30,522 nt of DNA from Nitrospinae bacterium RIFCSPLOWO2_12_39_16 (GTDB lineage: Bacteria > Nitrospinota > Nitrospinia > UBA9942): the NCBI GenBank assembly GCA_001805005.1, contig MHDO01000110.1:1-30522 (forward strand), in the 5' to 3' direction. Below are positions 1-7,809 of the stretch, one piece after another. The position numbers and the translations under genes were made by a program. The first letter of the stretch is position 1. The number at the start of each line of letters is the position of its first letter. The notes beneath the pieces are model-generated. The model worked only from the letters and a program-made list of their open reading frames with translations. It searched no databases and was not told the origin of the DNA.

Positions 1-87
1 TATTTACATTATCATAGAGTGAATCTATAGAGTCCGATTTTAACTTTTAAATCCCTTAAAAATAGTCCGGTTTTAATTTTTAACTGA
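1..87. repeat. Dispersed repeat copy, left edge
   Basis: Bases 8-41 align without gaps to 23017-23050 near ksgA/hisZ: both begin with ATTATCATAGAG and both have GTCCGATTTT exactly 24 bases later. A second, degenerate unit (GTCCGGTTTT, base 65) follows at a 33-base period. No coding frame is seen in 1-164. Confidence 0.6.
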
Positions 88-104
88 CACTAAAATTTAG
101 AAGA

Positions 105-139
105 TTGTATAAAAGATTATTGTGTGATAGTATATCACA
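105..139 (+). promoter_or_regulatory. Possible tRNA-Gly promoter with overlapping palindrome
   Basis: A TTGTAT hexamer (105-110) and TAGTAT (128-133) are 17 bases apart, which would place transcription start about 25 bases before the tRNA. A perfect 7-base inverted repeat, TGTGATA-GTA-TATCACA (123-139), overlaps the -10. It resembles a CRP/FNR-family half-site pair, but TGTGA and TCACA are 7 bases apart instead of 6. The hexamers are weak matches, so this is tentative. Confidence 0.3.
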
Positions 140-164
140 AAATCATTTAATAATCAGGGATTAA

Positions 165-237
165 GCGGGCGTAGCTCAGTTGGTAGAGTGTCAGCTTCCC
201 AAGCTGAATGTCGCGGGTTCGAGTCCCGTCGCCCGCT
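165..237 (+). tRNA. tRNA-Gly (anticodon CCC)
   Basis: A full cloverleaf is visible. The acceptor stem is GCGGGCG with CGCCCGC, the D-arm has the usual GTAGCTCAGTTGGTAGAG, the anticodon stem is TCAGC/GCTGA with loop TTCCCAA (anticodon CCC), and the T-arm carries GGTTCGAGTCC. The discriminator is T237. The CCA end is not encoded (CTA follows), unlike the other two tRNAs here. Confidence 0.95.
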
Positions 238-248
238 CTATAATTAAG

Positions 249-312
249 TGTGAGTGTCAGTGAACAGTGTCAGCATAAACTACTATTTACTGACACTGAC
301 ACTGAACACTAT
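249..312. repeat. GTCAGTG-type inverted repeat before the PHP gene
   Basis: The left arm repeats AGTGTCAG and AGTGAACAGTGTCAG; the right arm carries CTGACACTGACACTGAACAC, its approximate reverse complement. The repeat is open in the frame of the downstream gene and could be misread as an N-terminal extension starting at 250. It is related to the repeat at 19970-20043. Confidence 0.6.
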
Positions 313-315
313 ATT

Positions 316-1191
316 ATGTATGCCGACTTGCATATTCATACGATATATTCTGACGGTTCTTTCCCGCCTGCTGTAATTATTCGTCATGCTGTAAAAAATA
401 ATCTTAAAATCATATCTATTACAGATCACGATTCAGTATATGGTATTGCAGCCTCAATTAAGGAAGGCGAGAAAAGTGGTGTTGAGGTTATACCCGGGAT
501 TGAAATTAGTACAACTGTTGATACTGGAGAGATACATATGCTCGGCTATTTTGTTGATTATACGGATGAGTATTTTTTGAAAAGCCTGAAGAGGATTCAG
601 GAGATAAGGATTAAAAGGATGTCTGTAATGGTTGATAAATTGAAAAAGCTGGCAGTAGATATTGATTTTGATGAGCTTATTGAATATGTATCAAATAATT
701 CAATCTGTAGACTCCATTTAGCCCATTTTTTAAAAAAGAAGGGGATTGTAGGCTCTGTATATGAGGCATTTGATAGGTATATCGGTTCTGGAAAACCTGC
801 ATATGAAAAGATGAATGCGCTCACCCCGGAGGAGGGGATAGAGCTTATATCAAATGCAGGCGGAGTCTCTATTCTGGCACATCCCGGGCTTACAAGAAGG
901 GATGACCTTATAGATGCTATGATTTATACGGGTCTTAATGGTTTGGAGGTTTATCACAGCGGGCATTCCGAAGAGGATACGAATCGCTATTTTCAAATGA
1001 CAAAAGATAAAGGGCTTTTGGTGACAGGCGGTTCTGACTGCCACGGCGAGAAAAAACTCAATATACTGATGGGAAGAGTAAAACTTCCGATTCAATATGT
1101 GGACAGACTGAAGGCTGAAGTATCAAATATTAAATTTATAAATCAAAATGAAAACATTAATGGCATGTCTCAGAGTGCAAAGACAATTTAA
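316..1191 (+). CDS. PHP-domain phosphoesterase (RNase AM / nucleotide phosphatase type)
   Basis: Metal-dependent phosphoesterase of the PHP superfamily, 291 residues from the chosen start. The metal-binding motifs are all visible: DLHIHT (His6, His8) with downstream SDGS, ITDHD (about 35-39), PGIEIS with Glu63, HMLGYF, ILAHPG, and GGSDCHG near the C-terminus. Length and motif order match the YciV-like group, whose characterised members remove nucleotides 5' to 3' from RNA or dephosphorylate 3',5'-bisphosphonucleotides; the exact substrate here is not certain. I start at ATG 316 because PHP proteins begin almost directly with the HxH motif. The frame is open back to 250, but those codons are made of the GTCAGTG repeat. 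No clear Shine-Dalgarno is seen. The 3' end overlaps the next gene by 44 bases. Confidence 0.85.
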   Translation: MYADLHIHTIYSDGSFPPAVIIRHAVKNNLKIISITDHDSVYGIAASIKEGEKSGVEVIPGIEISTTVDTGEIHMLGYFVDYTDEYFLKSLKRIQEIRIKRMSVMVDKLKKLAVDIDFDELIEYVSNNSICRLHLAHFLKKKGIVGSVYEAFDRYIGSGKPAYEKMNALTPEEGIELISNAGGVSILAHPGLTRRDDLIDAMIYTGLNGLEVYHSGHSEEDTNRYFQMTKDKGLLVTGGSDCHGEKKLNILMGRVKLPIQYVDRLKAEVSNIKFINQNENINGMSQSAKTI

Positions 1192-3226
1192 TCTTTGGTT
1201 TTTATTATTTCTGCTTTTTATATCGCCCCCCCTAGTTTACCCTTCAAATACAGATATTCCTCAGCCTGAGAATAATGTTTTTACACTTGCAAAAGGTCTT
1301 TATAATGATGGATTGTTTGACCTGTCTGCAAAACAATTTAATCTTTTTATAAAGGATTACCCTGACAGCCAATTAATTTCAGATGCCTATTTCTATTCAG
1401 CAGAAGGATTGTATAAGGCGGAAAGATATAACGAGGCAGTTTTACAGTATGGGAAAATATTAGAGATGTTTCCTGATTTTTTAAAATTGGATGATGTTAT
1501 TAAAAGGATAGGAGAGTGTTCTAAATATATTGAAGAGGGTGAGACAGTAATTAAAGTCTTTGAAATAATATTTGAGAGGTATCCGGAAAAAGGTTATTCC
1601 AGTGGTGCTGCATACTATTATGCAAACATCCTTTATAAAAGACAGAGATACAATGAATCACTCTGGATATTTGAGAGGCTTGCTGAGAAGATACCCCAGG
1701 GTGTCCCGGAAGATGAGCTATTTTATAAACTGGGAGAGTGTTTATATAGAGGGGGAGATTTCAGGTTGGCATCGGAGAGGTGGTTTCATGTAATAAAGAA
1801 ATATCCTAAATCTGATTTTGCAGAGAAGGCTCTTTATAATTCAGGTGTCTTGTATTTTACAGAGGGTGATTATAAAGAGGCAAGGGTAAGATTTGAGAAA
1901 TTGGCAAATAGCTATCCCAAAAGCAGTTTCTATGTCAGGGCTATATATGGTGTTGTTTGGTCTCTGTGGAGGGAGGAGATGTATAAAGAGGCAGGGCAGT
2001 ATCTCATGGCTTATGAAGAAAAAGAGGATGCTTATGAGAGAGATATTGTTTCTGCTATGGAGTTTTTAAATGGAGAGGACTTTGCAGGTGCATATGATAA
2101 ATTGAAAAAAGCTATTGAAGACAGACCTGATGGTAAGTTTAAAGAAGATATTCTGTGGCTTATGGTGAAAAGCACTGATGAGATGGGAAATTTAAAAGAG
2201 TCTCTATCAATTTACCTCCAATTGATAAACGAGTTTCAGGGTAGTAAGCGTATTGGTGAGGCATATATAAATGCAGGAAAGGTATATCTTGATTTAAAGG
2301 ATTTGAATTCCGCAGTGAATATTTTAAAAACCTATACCGAGAAATATCCTTCTGCTGACCTCAACTTTGGTAAAAGTGAAGGGAGGGAGGATTTATGGGA
2401 TATTATCCAAAGTGCTGATAATTATCTGAAATCAGGTGAAGATGATGAGGCAGTAGATTTGTATAAGGAATTGCTTGAGAATACTTCTGAACCTCTTTTG
2501 AAGCTGTTAATAAAAAATAAATTGAGAGATATTTATCTTAAAAAGGGTATATATAAGGAATATGTTGAACTCTCCTCTTATTTTATGGATTATGAGCCTG
2601 TGATACTGGAAGAGGAGAAAAAAATTTTTATCACTGAAAATGATGAAAAGTATAAGAAAATAAATGTGTCCTCTATATCCTCTGTGCCCTCTGTGGCAGA
2701 AGGTTCAGGTGCAATTTCTTTATATATGACTGCCGATATATTGACAAAATCAGGAAAGATTGATAAGGCTTCTGAGTTTTTTAAGAGGGTCATTGATGAT
2801 TATCCTAATGAAAAAGGATTGGATGCCGAGAGGGTAAACATAGGACTTTTCTTTTTGAAAGAAAAGGAGTATGATTTATCAATTAAATCTTTTTCTCAGG
2901 TTATAAACAGTGTAGAGGACAATAAACTTAAGGCTGAGGCGCATTTCTGGTTAGGAGAGGCTTTACAGAATTCAGGAAGATTGGTGGATGCAACTATAGA
3001 ATATCTTAAGATTTCCTATTTATATCCTGATAATGACATGTGGGCAGGGACTGCAAGGTTTAGAGTAGGGGAGATATTTGAAATGCAGGGGAGAATAGAT
3101 GAGGCAGTCCTTATGTATCAAAAACTTGCAGTAAAGTATAAGAATGACGAAAGAGGTAAGTTTGCTGTAAAAAAATTAGAGGAGATAAAGAAAGGCAAGA
3201 GTCAGGAGGCAAGCATTAAAAAATAG
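1148..3226 (+). CDS. Exported multi-TPR protein
   Basis: A 692-residue protein with an N-terminal signal peptide (basic region RVQRQ, hydrophobic WFLLFLLFISPPLV) followed by many tetratricopeptide repeats of the YbgF/BamD type, recognisable by recurring motifs such as YNEAVLQYGKIL, YPKSDFAEKALYNSG, YKEARVRFEKLA and IDEAVLMYQKLA. Periplasmic TPR scaffolds of this kind usually organise envelope complexes; no specific function can be assigned. Residues about 505-520 (NVSSISSVPSVAEGSG) break the TPR pattern and are encoded by a CCTCTGTG repeat. The start at 1148 overlaps the PHP gene; ATG 1160 is an alternative. The stop codon lies within the AGGAGG ribosome site of the next gene, so the two are probably co-translated. 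Confidence 0.8.
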   Translation: MKTLMACLRVQRQFNLWFLLFLLFISPPLVYPSNTDIPQPENNVFTLAKGLYNDGLFDLSAKQFNLFIKDYPDSQLISDAYFYSAEGLYKAERYNEAVLQYGKILEMFPDFLKLDDVIKRIGECSKYIEEGETVIKVFEIIFERYPEKGYSSGAAYYYANILYKRQRYNESLWIFERLAEKIPQGVPEDELFYKLGECLYRGGDFRLASERWFHVIKKYPKSDFAEKALYNSGVLYFTEGDYKEARVRFEKLANSYPKSSFYVRAIYGVVWSLWREEMYKEAGQYLMAYEEKEDAYERDIVSAMEFLNGEDFAGAYDKLKKAIEDRPDGKFKEDILWLMVKSTDEMGNLKESLSIYLQLINEFQGSKRIGEAYINAGKVYLDLKDLNSAVNILKTYTEKYPSADLNFGKSEGREDLWDIIQSADNYLKSGEDDEAVDLYKELLENTSEPLLKLLIKNKLRDIYLKKGIYKEYVELSSYFMDYEPVILEEEKKIFITENDEKYKKINVSSISSVPSVAEGSGAISLYMTADILTKSGKIDKASEFFKRVIDDYPNEKGLDAERVNIGLFFLKEKEYDLSIKSFSQVINSVEDNKLKAEAHFWLGEALQNSGRLVDATIEYLKISYLYPDNDMWAGTARFRVGEIFEMQGRIDEAVLMYQKLAVKYKNDERGKFAVKKLEEIKKGKSQEASIKK
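2665..2697 (+). repeat. In-frame CCTCTGTG repeat inside the TPR gene
   Basis: Three related units, TCCTCTATA, TCCTCTGTG and CCCTCTGTGGC, lie in a row. They are translated as a Ser/Val-rich linker between two blocks of TPR repeats, so the insertion appears tolerated because it falls in a loop. Confidence 0.55.
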
Positions 3227-3236
3227 GAGGATTTAG

Positions 3237-3518
3237 ATGCGCTTGAAGGAAGATATGATTAATTATGTATCAACAATGATCGTTGATGATTTATTAAAAA
3301 ATGGACTTATAGAGATAGATTGTGCGAAGGAAAAGATTGTTGACTCAATTGGGAAAATAATTACTGATGAACTGTTATTGGAAGACAGGCTTAATGACGA
3401 AGTAAAAGAATTACTTAAGAGCCATGAGATGGAGTTGGACAAAGGGAATATAGACTATAGGAGGATGTTTCAGATGGTAAAACAAAAGCTGGCAAAGGAG
3501 AGGGAGATGGTATTGTGA
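3237..3518 (+). CDS. DUF507 family protein, first copy
   Basis: A 93-residue acidic, helical protein of the DUF507 family, beginning MRLKEDMINYVSTMIVDDL. The function of the family is unknown; it occurs mainly in Aquificota, Desulfobacterota, Nitrospirota and relatives, often as adjacent pairs as here. A strong ribosome site, AGGAGG (3225-3230), sits 6 bases before ATG 3237 and overlaps the stop of the TPR gene. No signal peptide or membrane segment, so cytoplasmic. It ends in a GTGA overlap with the second copy. Confidence 0.8.
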   Translation: MRLKEDMINYVSTMIVDDLLKNGLIEIDCAKEKIVDSIGKIITDELLLEDRLNDEVKELLKSHEMELDKGNIDYRRMFQMVKQKLAKEREMVL

Positions 3519-3793
3519 GATTGGGCAGGGATAAAATAAATCATCTTTCAAAATTAATTATTACAGAACTGGCAGGAGATGACAGGGTAGAGTTCTTTGA
3601 TGAGGAGAATAAAATAAGATTAGAGATTGTAAGGGTTGTTACTGACGTTCTTAAAGTTGATGATGAGATTGATGAGGCAGCAAGAAAGACATTGGCATCC
3701 TATTCAAAAAATATAAGAGAGGGGACACCTGAGTGGGAGGTATTATATAACAAGCATTACAATGAAGAGGCAAAAAAGAGGAGGGGATTTTAG
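3515..3793 (+). CDS. DUF507 family protein, second copy
   Basis: A 92-residue paralogue of the preceding protein: it starts MRLGRDKINHLSKLIITEL and shares the pattern of an early helix, an acidic centre (VDDEIDEAARKTL) and a C-terminal basic helix. It starts at GTG 3515, overlapping the preceding TGA as GTGA, which implies translational coupling and equal expression. The sequences are clearly diverged, so the pair is not a recent duplication; a heterodimer is possible but not shown. Function unknown. Confidence 0.8.
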   Translation: MRLGRDKINHLSKLIITELAGDDRVEFFDEENKIRLEIVRVVTDVLKVDDEIDEAARKTLASYSKNIREGTPEWEVLYNKHYNEEAKKRRGF

Positions 3794-3896
3794 TCAAGAA
3801 GCAGTTATATTTTACAAATAAAATGATTTCCCTTCCCAAGTATCTACCCATTTTCCAATTACAGAAATTCCTTGCAGATAGCAGGCAATATAAGAA

Positions 3897-5003
3897 ATGA
3901 ATAATTCAAACTGCTTTGAAGTCCTGCATAAAGATAAATACACATCTGCCCGGCTCGGAAAACTTAAAACATATCATGGAGAGATAACTACTCCTGTATT
4001 CATGCCTGTCGGCACTCAAGCCTCCGTAAAAACACTATCGCCACAGGATTTAAAGGATAATGATGTTGAAATTATTCTTGGCAATACCTATCATCTATAC
4101 TTAAGACCGGGGCATAATATAATAAATGAAATGGGAGGTCTGCACAGTTTTATCGGGTGGAATAGACCTATACTTACAGACAGCGGCGGTTTTCAGGTTT
4201 TCAGCCACAGTGATTTAAGAAAGATAAATGAGGATGGTGTAGAGTTCAGGTCATATATAGATGGCTCAAGACATTTTATGACCCCCGAGCTATCAATTGA
4301 AATTCAGGAATCACTTGGGGCAGATATAATTATGATATTTGATGAGCCTGTCCCTTATCCCTCAACATATGAATATACACTTCAATCTGAAAAGTTGACT
4401 ACAAAATGGGCAAAGAGATGTAAAGAAAGGCATAATAAAAAAGGGCAGCTTCTCTTTGGAATTGTGCAGGGGGGGATTTATGAAGACCTAAGAAAGAAGA
4501 GCGTGGAGGAGATAGCAGACATTGAATTTGACGGCTATGCAATTGGAGGTTTGAGTGTTGGCGAAGGGAAAGAGCAGATGTATAGGCTTACAGATTATGT
4601 TGCCCCACTCCTCCCCTTTGATAAGCCTCGGTATCTTATGGGTGTAGGGACACCTGATGATATTGTAAGGTGTGTATCAATGGGTGTGGATATGTTTGAT
4701 TGTGTAATACCTACAAGAAATGCAAGAAATGGATGCCTGTTTACAGGCAATGGTAAGGTGAATATAAGGAATGCCCAATATATAAAAGATGAGAATCCAT
4801 TAGACCCAAACTGCAGCTGTTATACTTGTAAAAATTTTTCTCTGGCATATCTAAGACACCTGTTTGCATCTAAAGAAATTCTGTCACTAAGATTAAATAC
4901 AATACATAATATACATTATTATGTAACCCTGATGAAGAAAATAAGGGATGCGATTGCAGAAGACAGGATGTCTGAATTAATTGATATCAGCAAAGTAGGC
5001 TGA
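3897..5003 (+). CDS. tgt: Queuine/7-deazaguanine tRNA-ribosyltransferase
   Basis: Exchanges the wobble guanine of GUN-anticodon tRNAs for the queuosine precursor preQ1. The 368-residue length is normal. Diagnostic motifs are LTDSGGFQVFS with the base-binding Asp, GIVQGG, AIGGLSVGEG, MGVGTPDDIV, the catalytic nucleophile region GVDMFDCVIPTRNARNG, and the zinc site CSCYTC followed by a His in LNTIHN. The tRNA-Asp (GTC) at 7976-8052 has a GUN anticodon and is a likely substrate. A 103-base gap separates it from the DUF507 genes, with nothing recognised in it. The ribosome site is weak. A likely intrinsic terminator follows at 5003-5047. Confidence 0.95.
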   Translation: MNNSNCFEVLHKDKYTSARLGKLKTYHGEITTPVFMPVGTQASVKTLSPQDLKDNDVEIILGNTYHLYLRPGHNIINEMGGLHSFIGWNRPILTDSGGFQVFSHSDLRKINEDGVEFRSYIDGSRHFMTPELSIEIQESLGADIIMIFDEPVPYPSTYEYTLQSEKLTTKWAKRCKERHNKKGQLLFGIVQGGIYEDLRKKSVEEIADIEFDGYAIGGLSVGEGKEQMYRLTDYVAPLLPFDKPRYLMGVGTPDDIVRCVSMGVDMFDCVIPTRNARNGCLFTGNGKVNIRNAQYIKDENPLDPNCSCYTCKNFSLAYLRHLFASKEILSLRLNTIHNIHYYVTLMKKIRDAIAEDRMSELIDISKVG

Positions 5004-5047
5004 AGGCTGAAGAAAAACAGGATGAAGGTAAACCTTAAGCCTTTTTT
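5003..5047 (+). terminator. Probable intrinsic terminator after tgt
   Basis: AAGGCTGAAG (5003-5012) pairs with CTTAAGCCTT (5034-5043) in 9 of 10 positions, with an inner AAGG/CCTT stem possible, and the 3' arm runs into six T residues (5042-5047). The arm starts on the last base of the tgt stop codon. Confidence 0.45.
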
Positions 5048-5051
5048 GTTG

Positions 5052-5066
5052 GTGAAAGTCTGTGGC
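5052..5066. repeat. GTGAAAGTCTGTGGC repeat, copy 1
   Basis: The 15 bases GTGAAAGTCTGTGGC are identical to 7939-7953, where they form the right outer arm of a long stem-loop. Here the copy stands alone between tgt and anmK. Confidence 0.55.
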
Positions 5067-5082
5067 TTAAATAGGGTTTTAG

Positions 5083-6261
5083 ATGAAAAAGATTATAAAG
5101 GCAATTGGTTTAATGTCAGGGACATCGGCAGATGGTGTTGATGCTGCAATTGTAGAGATAAAAGGGAAGGGGCTTGACTGTAAAATAGATTTAATAGCCT
5201 TTAAAAAATTTCCATTTTCAAAGGGTTTGCGTGAGTTAATTCACAGAGCATCTACACCTGAATATGGAAGAGTAGATTTAATTTGCCAATTGAATTTCTT
5301 GATAGGTGACCTGTTTGCAAAGGCTGCAATAGGGGTTGTTAAAAAAGCAGGATATAAGATGAAGGATATAGACTTGATAGGCTCACATGGGCAGACAATC
5401 TATCATATACCCAAGGGGAAGCCCCCCTCAACTTTACAGATAGGTGAACCTTCTGTTATTGCTGAAAGGACAGGAGTTACAACAATTGCAGATTTTAGAG
5501 CAATGGATATGGCAGCAGGTGGAATTGGCGCACCACTTACACCATTTGCCCATTATATTCTTTTCAAAAAAAAGGGGAAAGGTGTGGCAGTCAATAATAT
5601 TGGGGGTATAAGTAATGTAACATTTATTCCTGCAGATGGAGATATAAATAATGTAATTGCCTTTGATACAGGACCTGGGAATATGCTTATAGATTCTATT
5701 GTGCAGATAATTACGAAGGGTAGGATGGGTTATGACAGGGGTGGTAAAATAGCAAATAGGGGAGAGGACAATGAAAGACTTTTAAATAAACTTATGAAAC
5801 ATCCATTCATAAAAAAGAGACCTCCAAAATCTACAGGGAGAGAGGAGTTTGGTTATAATGAGGCATTGAAGTTTTATAAACTTGCAAAGAGGGATAGGCT
5901 ATCCGATGAAGATATTGTAGCAACTATAACAAGATTTACTGCGAAGTCAATTGGGGAAAATTATAAGAGATTCATTTTATGTAAGCATGATGTATCAGAG
6001 GTTATTATCTGTGGAGGCGGAGCAAAAAATCTTATTTTAACAGATATGATATCACGGGAGATAAAACCTATTAAAGTTAAAACATCCGATAGTTACGGCT
6101 TCCCTCCTGAAACAATCGAAGCAATAGTATTTGCTATTTTAGGATATGCTGCAATATCTGGCATCCCTGTAAATCTCCCTCATGTAACGGGAGCTGGGAA
6201 GCAGGTTGTTCTAGGGAAAATAATTCCCGCGAAGACAGGATGGAAGCAAAAACTTAATTAA
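5083..6261 (+). CDS. anmK: Anhydro-N-acetylmuramic acid kinase
   Basis: Phosphorylates and opens 1,6-anhydro-MurNAc released by lytic transglycosylases, giving MurNAc-6-phosphate for cell-wall recycling. The 392-residue protein shows the family motifs GLMSGTSADGVDAAIVEI (nucleotide-binding start), GSHGQTIYHIP, ADFRAMDMAAGGIGAPL with the conserved catalytic-region Asp, NNIGGISNV and FDTGPGNMLID, and a C-terminal ICGGGAKN motif of the actin-like ATPase fold. A lytic transglycosylase (11559) that could feed this pathway lies in the same window. It converges with the pgi/pmi gene 36 bases downstream. No strong ribosome site is visible. Confidence 0.95.
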   Translation: MKKIIKAIGLMSGTSADGVDAAIVEIKGKGLDCKIDLIAFKKFPFSKGLRELIHRASTPEYGRVDLICQLNFLIGDLFAKAAIGVVKKAGYKMKDIDLIGSHGQTIYHIPKGKPPSTLQIGEPSVIAERTGVTTIADFRAMDMAAGGIGAPLTPFAHYILFKKKGKGVAVNNIGGISNVTFIPADGDINNVIAFDTGPGNMLIDSIVQIITKGRMGYDRGGKIANRGEDNERLLNKLMKHPFIKKRPPKSTGREEFGYNEALKFYKLAKRDRLSDEDIVATITRFTAKSIGENYKRFILCKHDVSEVIICGGGAKNLILTDMISREIKPIKVKTSDSYGFPPETIEAIVFAILGYAAISGIPVNLPHVTGAGKQVVLGKIIPAKTGWKQKLN

Positions 6262-6283
6262 TTAAAAAAATTGTGTTGTCAAC

Positions 6284-6313
6284 AACTCTTTAACTCCTCA
6301 ACTCCTTAACTGC
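6284..6313. repeat. AACTCCT heptad repeat at the end of pgi/pmi
   Basis: Four units of the AACTCCT type (ctttaactcctcaactccttaactgc pattern) span the convergent junction. On the reverse strand they encode the last residues of the isomerase and its TGA stop (6298-6300). A related stretch lies at 7861-7879. Confidence 0.6.
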
Positions 6314-7353
6314 TTTTTAAGCCTCTCAATATTCTTAACCGGTGTTGGGTCAACTCCATTAAGTATGGCGAGATAATAGCTCACAAAATCTCCAAGATAT
6401 ATGAGTGAAAACATCCTTGCCAATCTCCCCTTTCCCTTCTCCCATAGTTCTCTCAGCCCTCCAACCCTCTCGTTTAATATCATTTTTGTAATCTCTATCT
6501 GTCTTGATATATTTTCAGCCTCATCTTCACTTCTTAAAATGATAATGAAGAAAATATTGCTGAATTCATGGTGTGAATCCCACCCCTCAATCTCATTGTG
6601 ATTTAATTCTGGGAATATATTATAAAATGCTGGAGTCTTGCTGTTCTCATTAAACTGATTTTTCCATCGGATGGCAATTGAATCAGTAAGCCCATGAATG
6701 CCATATAACAATGGTATCTTCCCATGAATATCCAGCGCCAATCTCTTCGCATCATTTTCAGTTGACTCAAGGGAATAGCCTTTTGATAATGTTTTTAATA
6801 GTTCAATTGTCTCTAAAATATCTGTCCCCTGCCCTTCAATAAACCCCATCTTTTCCATCAATATAAGGAGTGGAATAAAGATATATCCAAGGGATTCCCT
6901 TGGCTGTAATCCGCCTTCAATTTTTATAATGGGTATGCCTTTTCTACTGCAAAATTCTTCTATAACTCCCCCACTTGTAATCGTTATTATTTTGCTCCCT
7001 TTTTCATTGGCATATTTAAGAGATGACAATGTCTCATCAGTATTTCCTGAATAACTTATGACAATTGTAAGGGTTTTTTCATTAACAAATAGCGGTAGAG
7101 AATAGCCCCTATTTACGATAGCAGGTATTTTAAAGTTTTCCCTGAGATATGAGATTAAAATATCGCCACCTGCCGCTGAACCTCCCATTCCGCTTATAAC
7201 TATGTTCTCTATCCCTTCCGAATAAAATGGGGCTTCAATTCCATCAATAAATCTTTTTGCTTTTTCACATTGATTGGGGAAGGCAAGCAGCCTCTTCCAC
7301 ATTCCCGACTTATCAATCTCAGTTATTAATTTTAAATCATCCAATTGGTGCAT
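6298..7353 (-). CDS. Bifunctional phosphoglucose/phosphomannose isomerase
   Basis: A 351-residue SIS-fold sugar isomerase of the bifunctional PGI/PMI family, interconverting glucose-6-phosphate or mannose-6-phosphate with fructose-6-phosphate. Visible motifs are VISGMGGSAAGGDIL (sugar-phosphate loop), ISYSGNTDETLSS (second SIS loop), GLQPRESLGYIFIPL and ELNHNEIEGW with the catalytic-region His and Glu. This family is typical of archaea and of some anaerobic bacteria that lack classical PGI. It lies 29 bases downstream of the archease gene on the same strand, probably one transcript. The last residues KKQLRS and the stop are encoded by a heptad repeat. Confidence 0.9.
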   Translation of the reverse strand: MHQLDDLKLITEIDKSGMWKRLLAFPNQCEKAKRFIDGIEAPFYSEGIENIVISGMGGSAAGGDILISYLRENFKIPAIVNRGYSLPLFVNEKTLTIVISYSGNTDETLSSLKYANEKGSKIITITSGGVIEEFCSRKGIPIIKIEGGLQPRESLGYIFIPLLILMEKMGFIEGQGTDILETIELLKTLSKGYSLESTENDAKRLALDIHGKIPLLYGIHGLTDSIAIRWKNQFNENSKTPAFYNIFPELNHNEIEGWDSHHEFSNIFFIIILRSEDEAENISRQIEITKMILNERVGGLRELWEKGKGRLARMFSLIYLGDFVSYYLAILNGVDPTPVKNIERLKKQLRS

Positions 7354-7382
7354 AAAAATAATATAGCATAATTATTTTGAAC

Positions 7383-7805
7383 TCACACATCAAATATTAT
7401 TCTCACCTGCCATGTGTCATTAATCTTTTCAACCTTTAGATTATGATATGTAGCAGCTTTTACACCTGATAAAAGCTCATGTTTTTCAGGGGTGTATATC
7501 TCGCCATGAATATCAGCTTTTAGATTGTTATCAGAAAGATTAGTTATATTAAATGTCCTCCCTAAAAATCCTTTAGTATCTTTGAGAAATATTATTTCAT
7601 TCAGCCATTTTACAAGCAGTCCCTCTCTGTCTTTTGCAGTTATATTGATATTAATAGATTTTGATTCTGCAATACTCTCTCTATCAGCCATCAGGGACAT
7701 CAATCCCTCAGCAGCATTGGAGAACAAACTCTTCAAATCCTCTCCATAGGCTATAATGCCCAAATCAGCGGTTGCATCAATCTCTTCAAACTTTTTCTTC
7801 AACAT
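7383..7805 (-). CDS. Archease
   Basis: A 140-residue archease, the small protein factor that stimulates the RNA ligase RtcB by promoting its guanylylation. The family pattern is clear: EEIDATADLGIIAYGEDL near the N-terminus with the metal-binding Asp, LFSNAAEGLMSLM, HELLSGVKAATYHNL, and a C-terminal IIFDV ending on the conserved Asp. The usual His of the DHTAD motif is Ala here (DATAD). No rtcB is in the window; the partner must be elsewhere or the protein has another role. It leads the archease-pgi/pmi pair and begins just beside the stem-loop element at 7810. Confidence 0.85.
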   Translation of the reverse strand: MLKKKFEEIDATADLGIIAYGEDLKSLFSNAAEGLMSLMADRESIAESKSININITAKDREGLLVKWLNEIIFLKDTKGFLGRTFNITNLSDNNLKADIHGEIYTPEKHELLSGVKAATYHNLKVEKINDTWQVRIIFDV

Positions 7806-7809
7806 ATTA

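Noticed and set aside
6270..6284. GTTG-TCAA-CAAC as a terminator between anmK and pgi/pmi
   Set aside because: The stem is only four pairs with no T-run.
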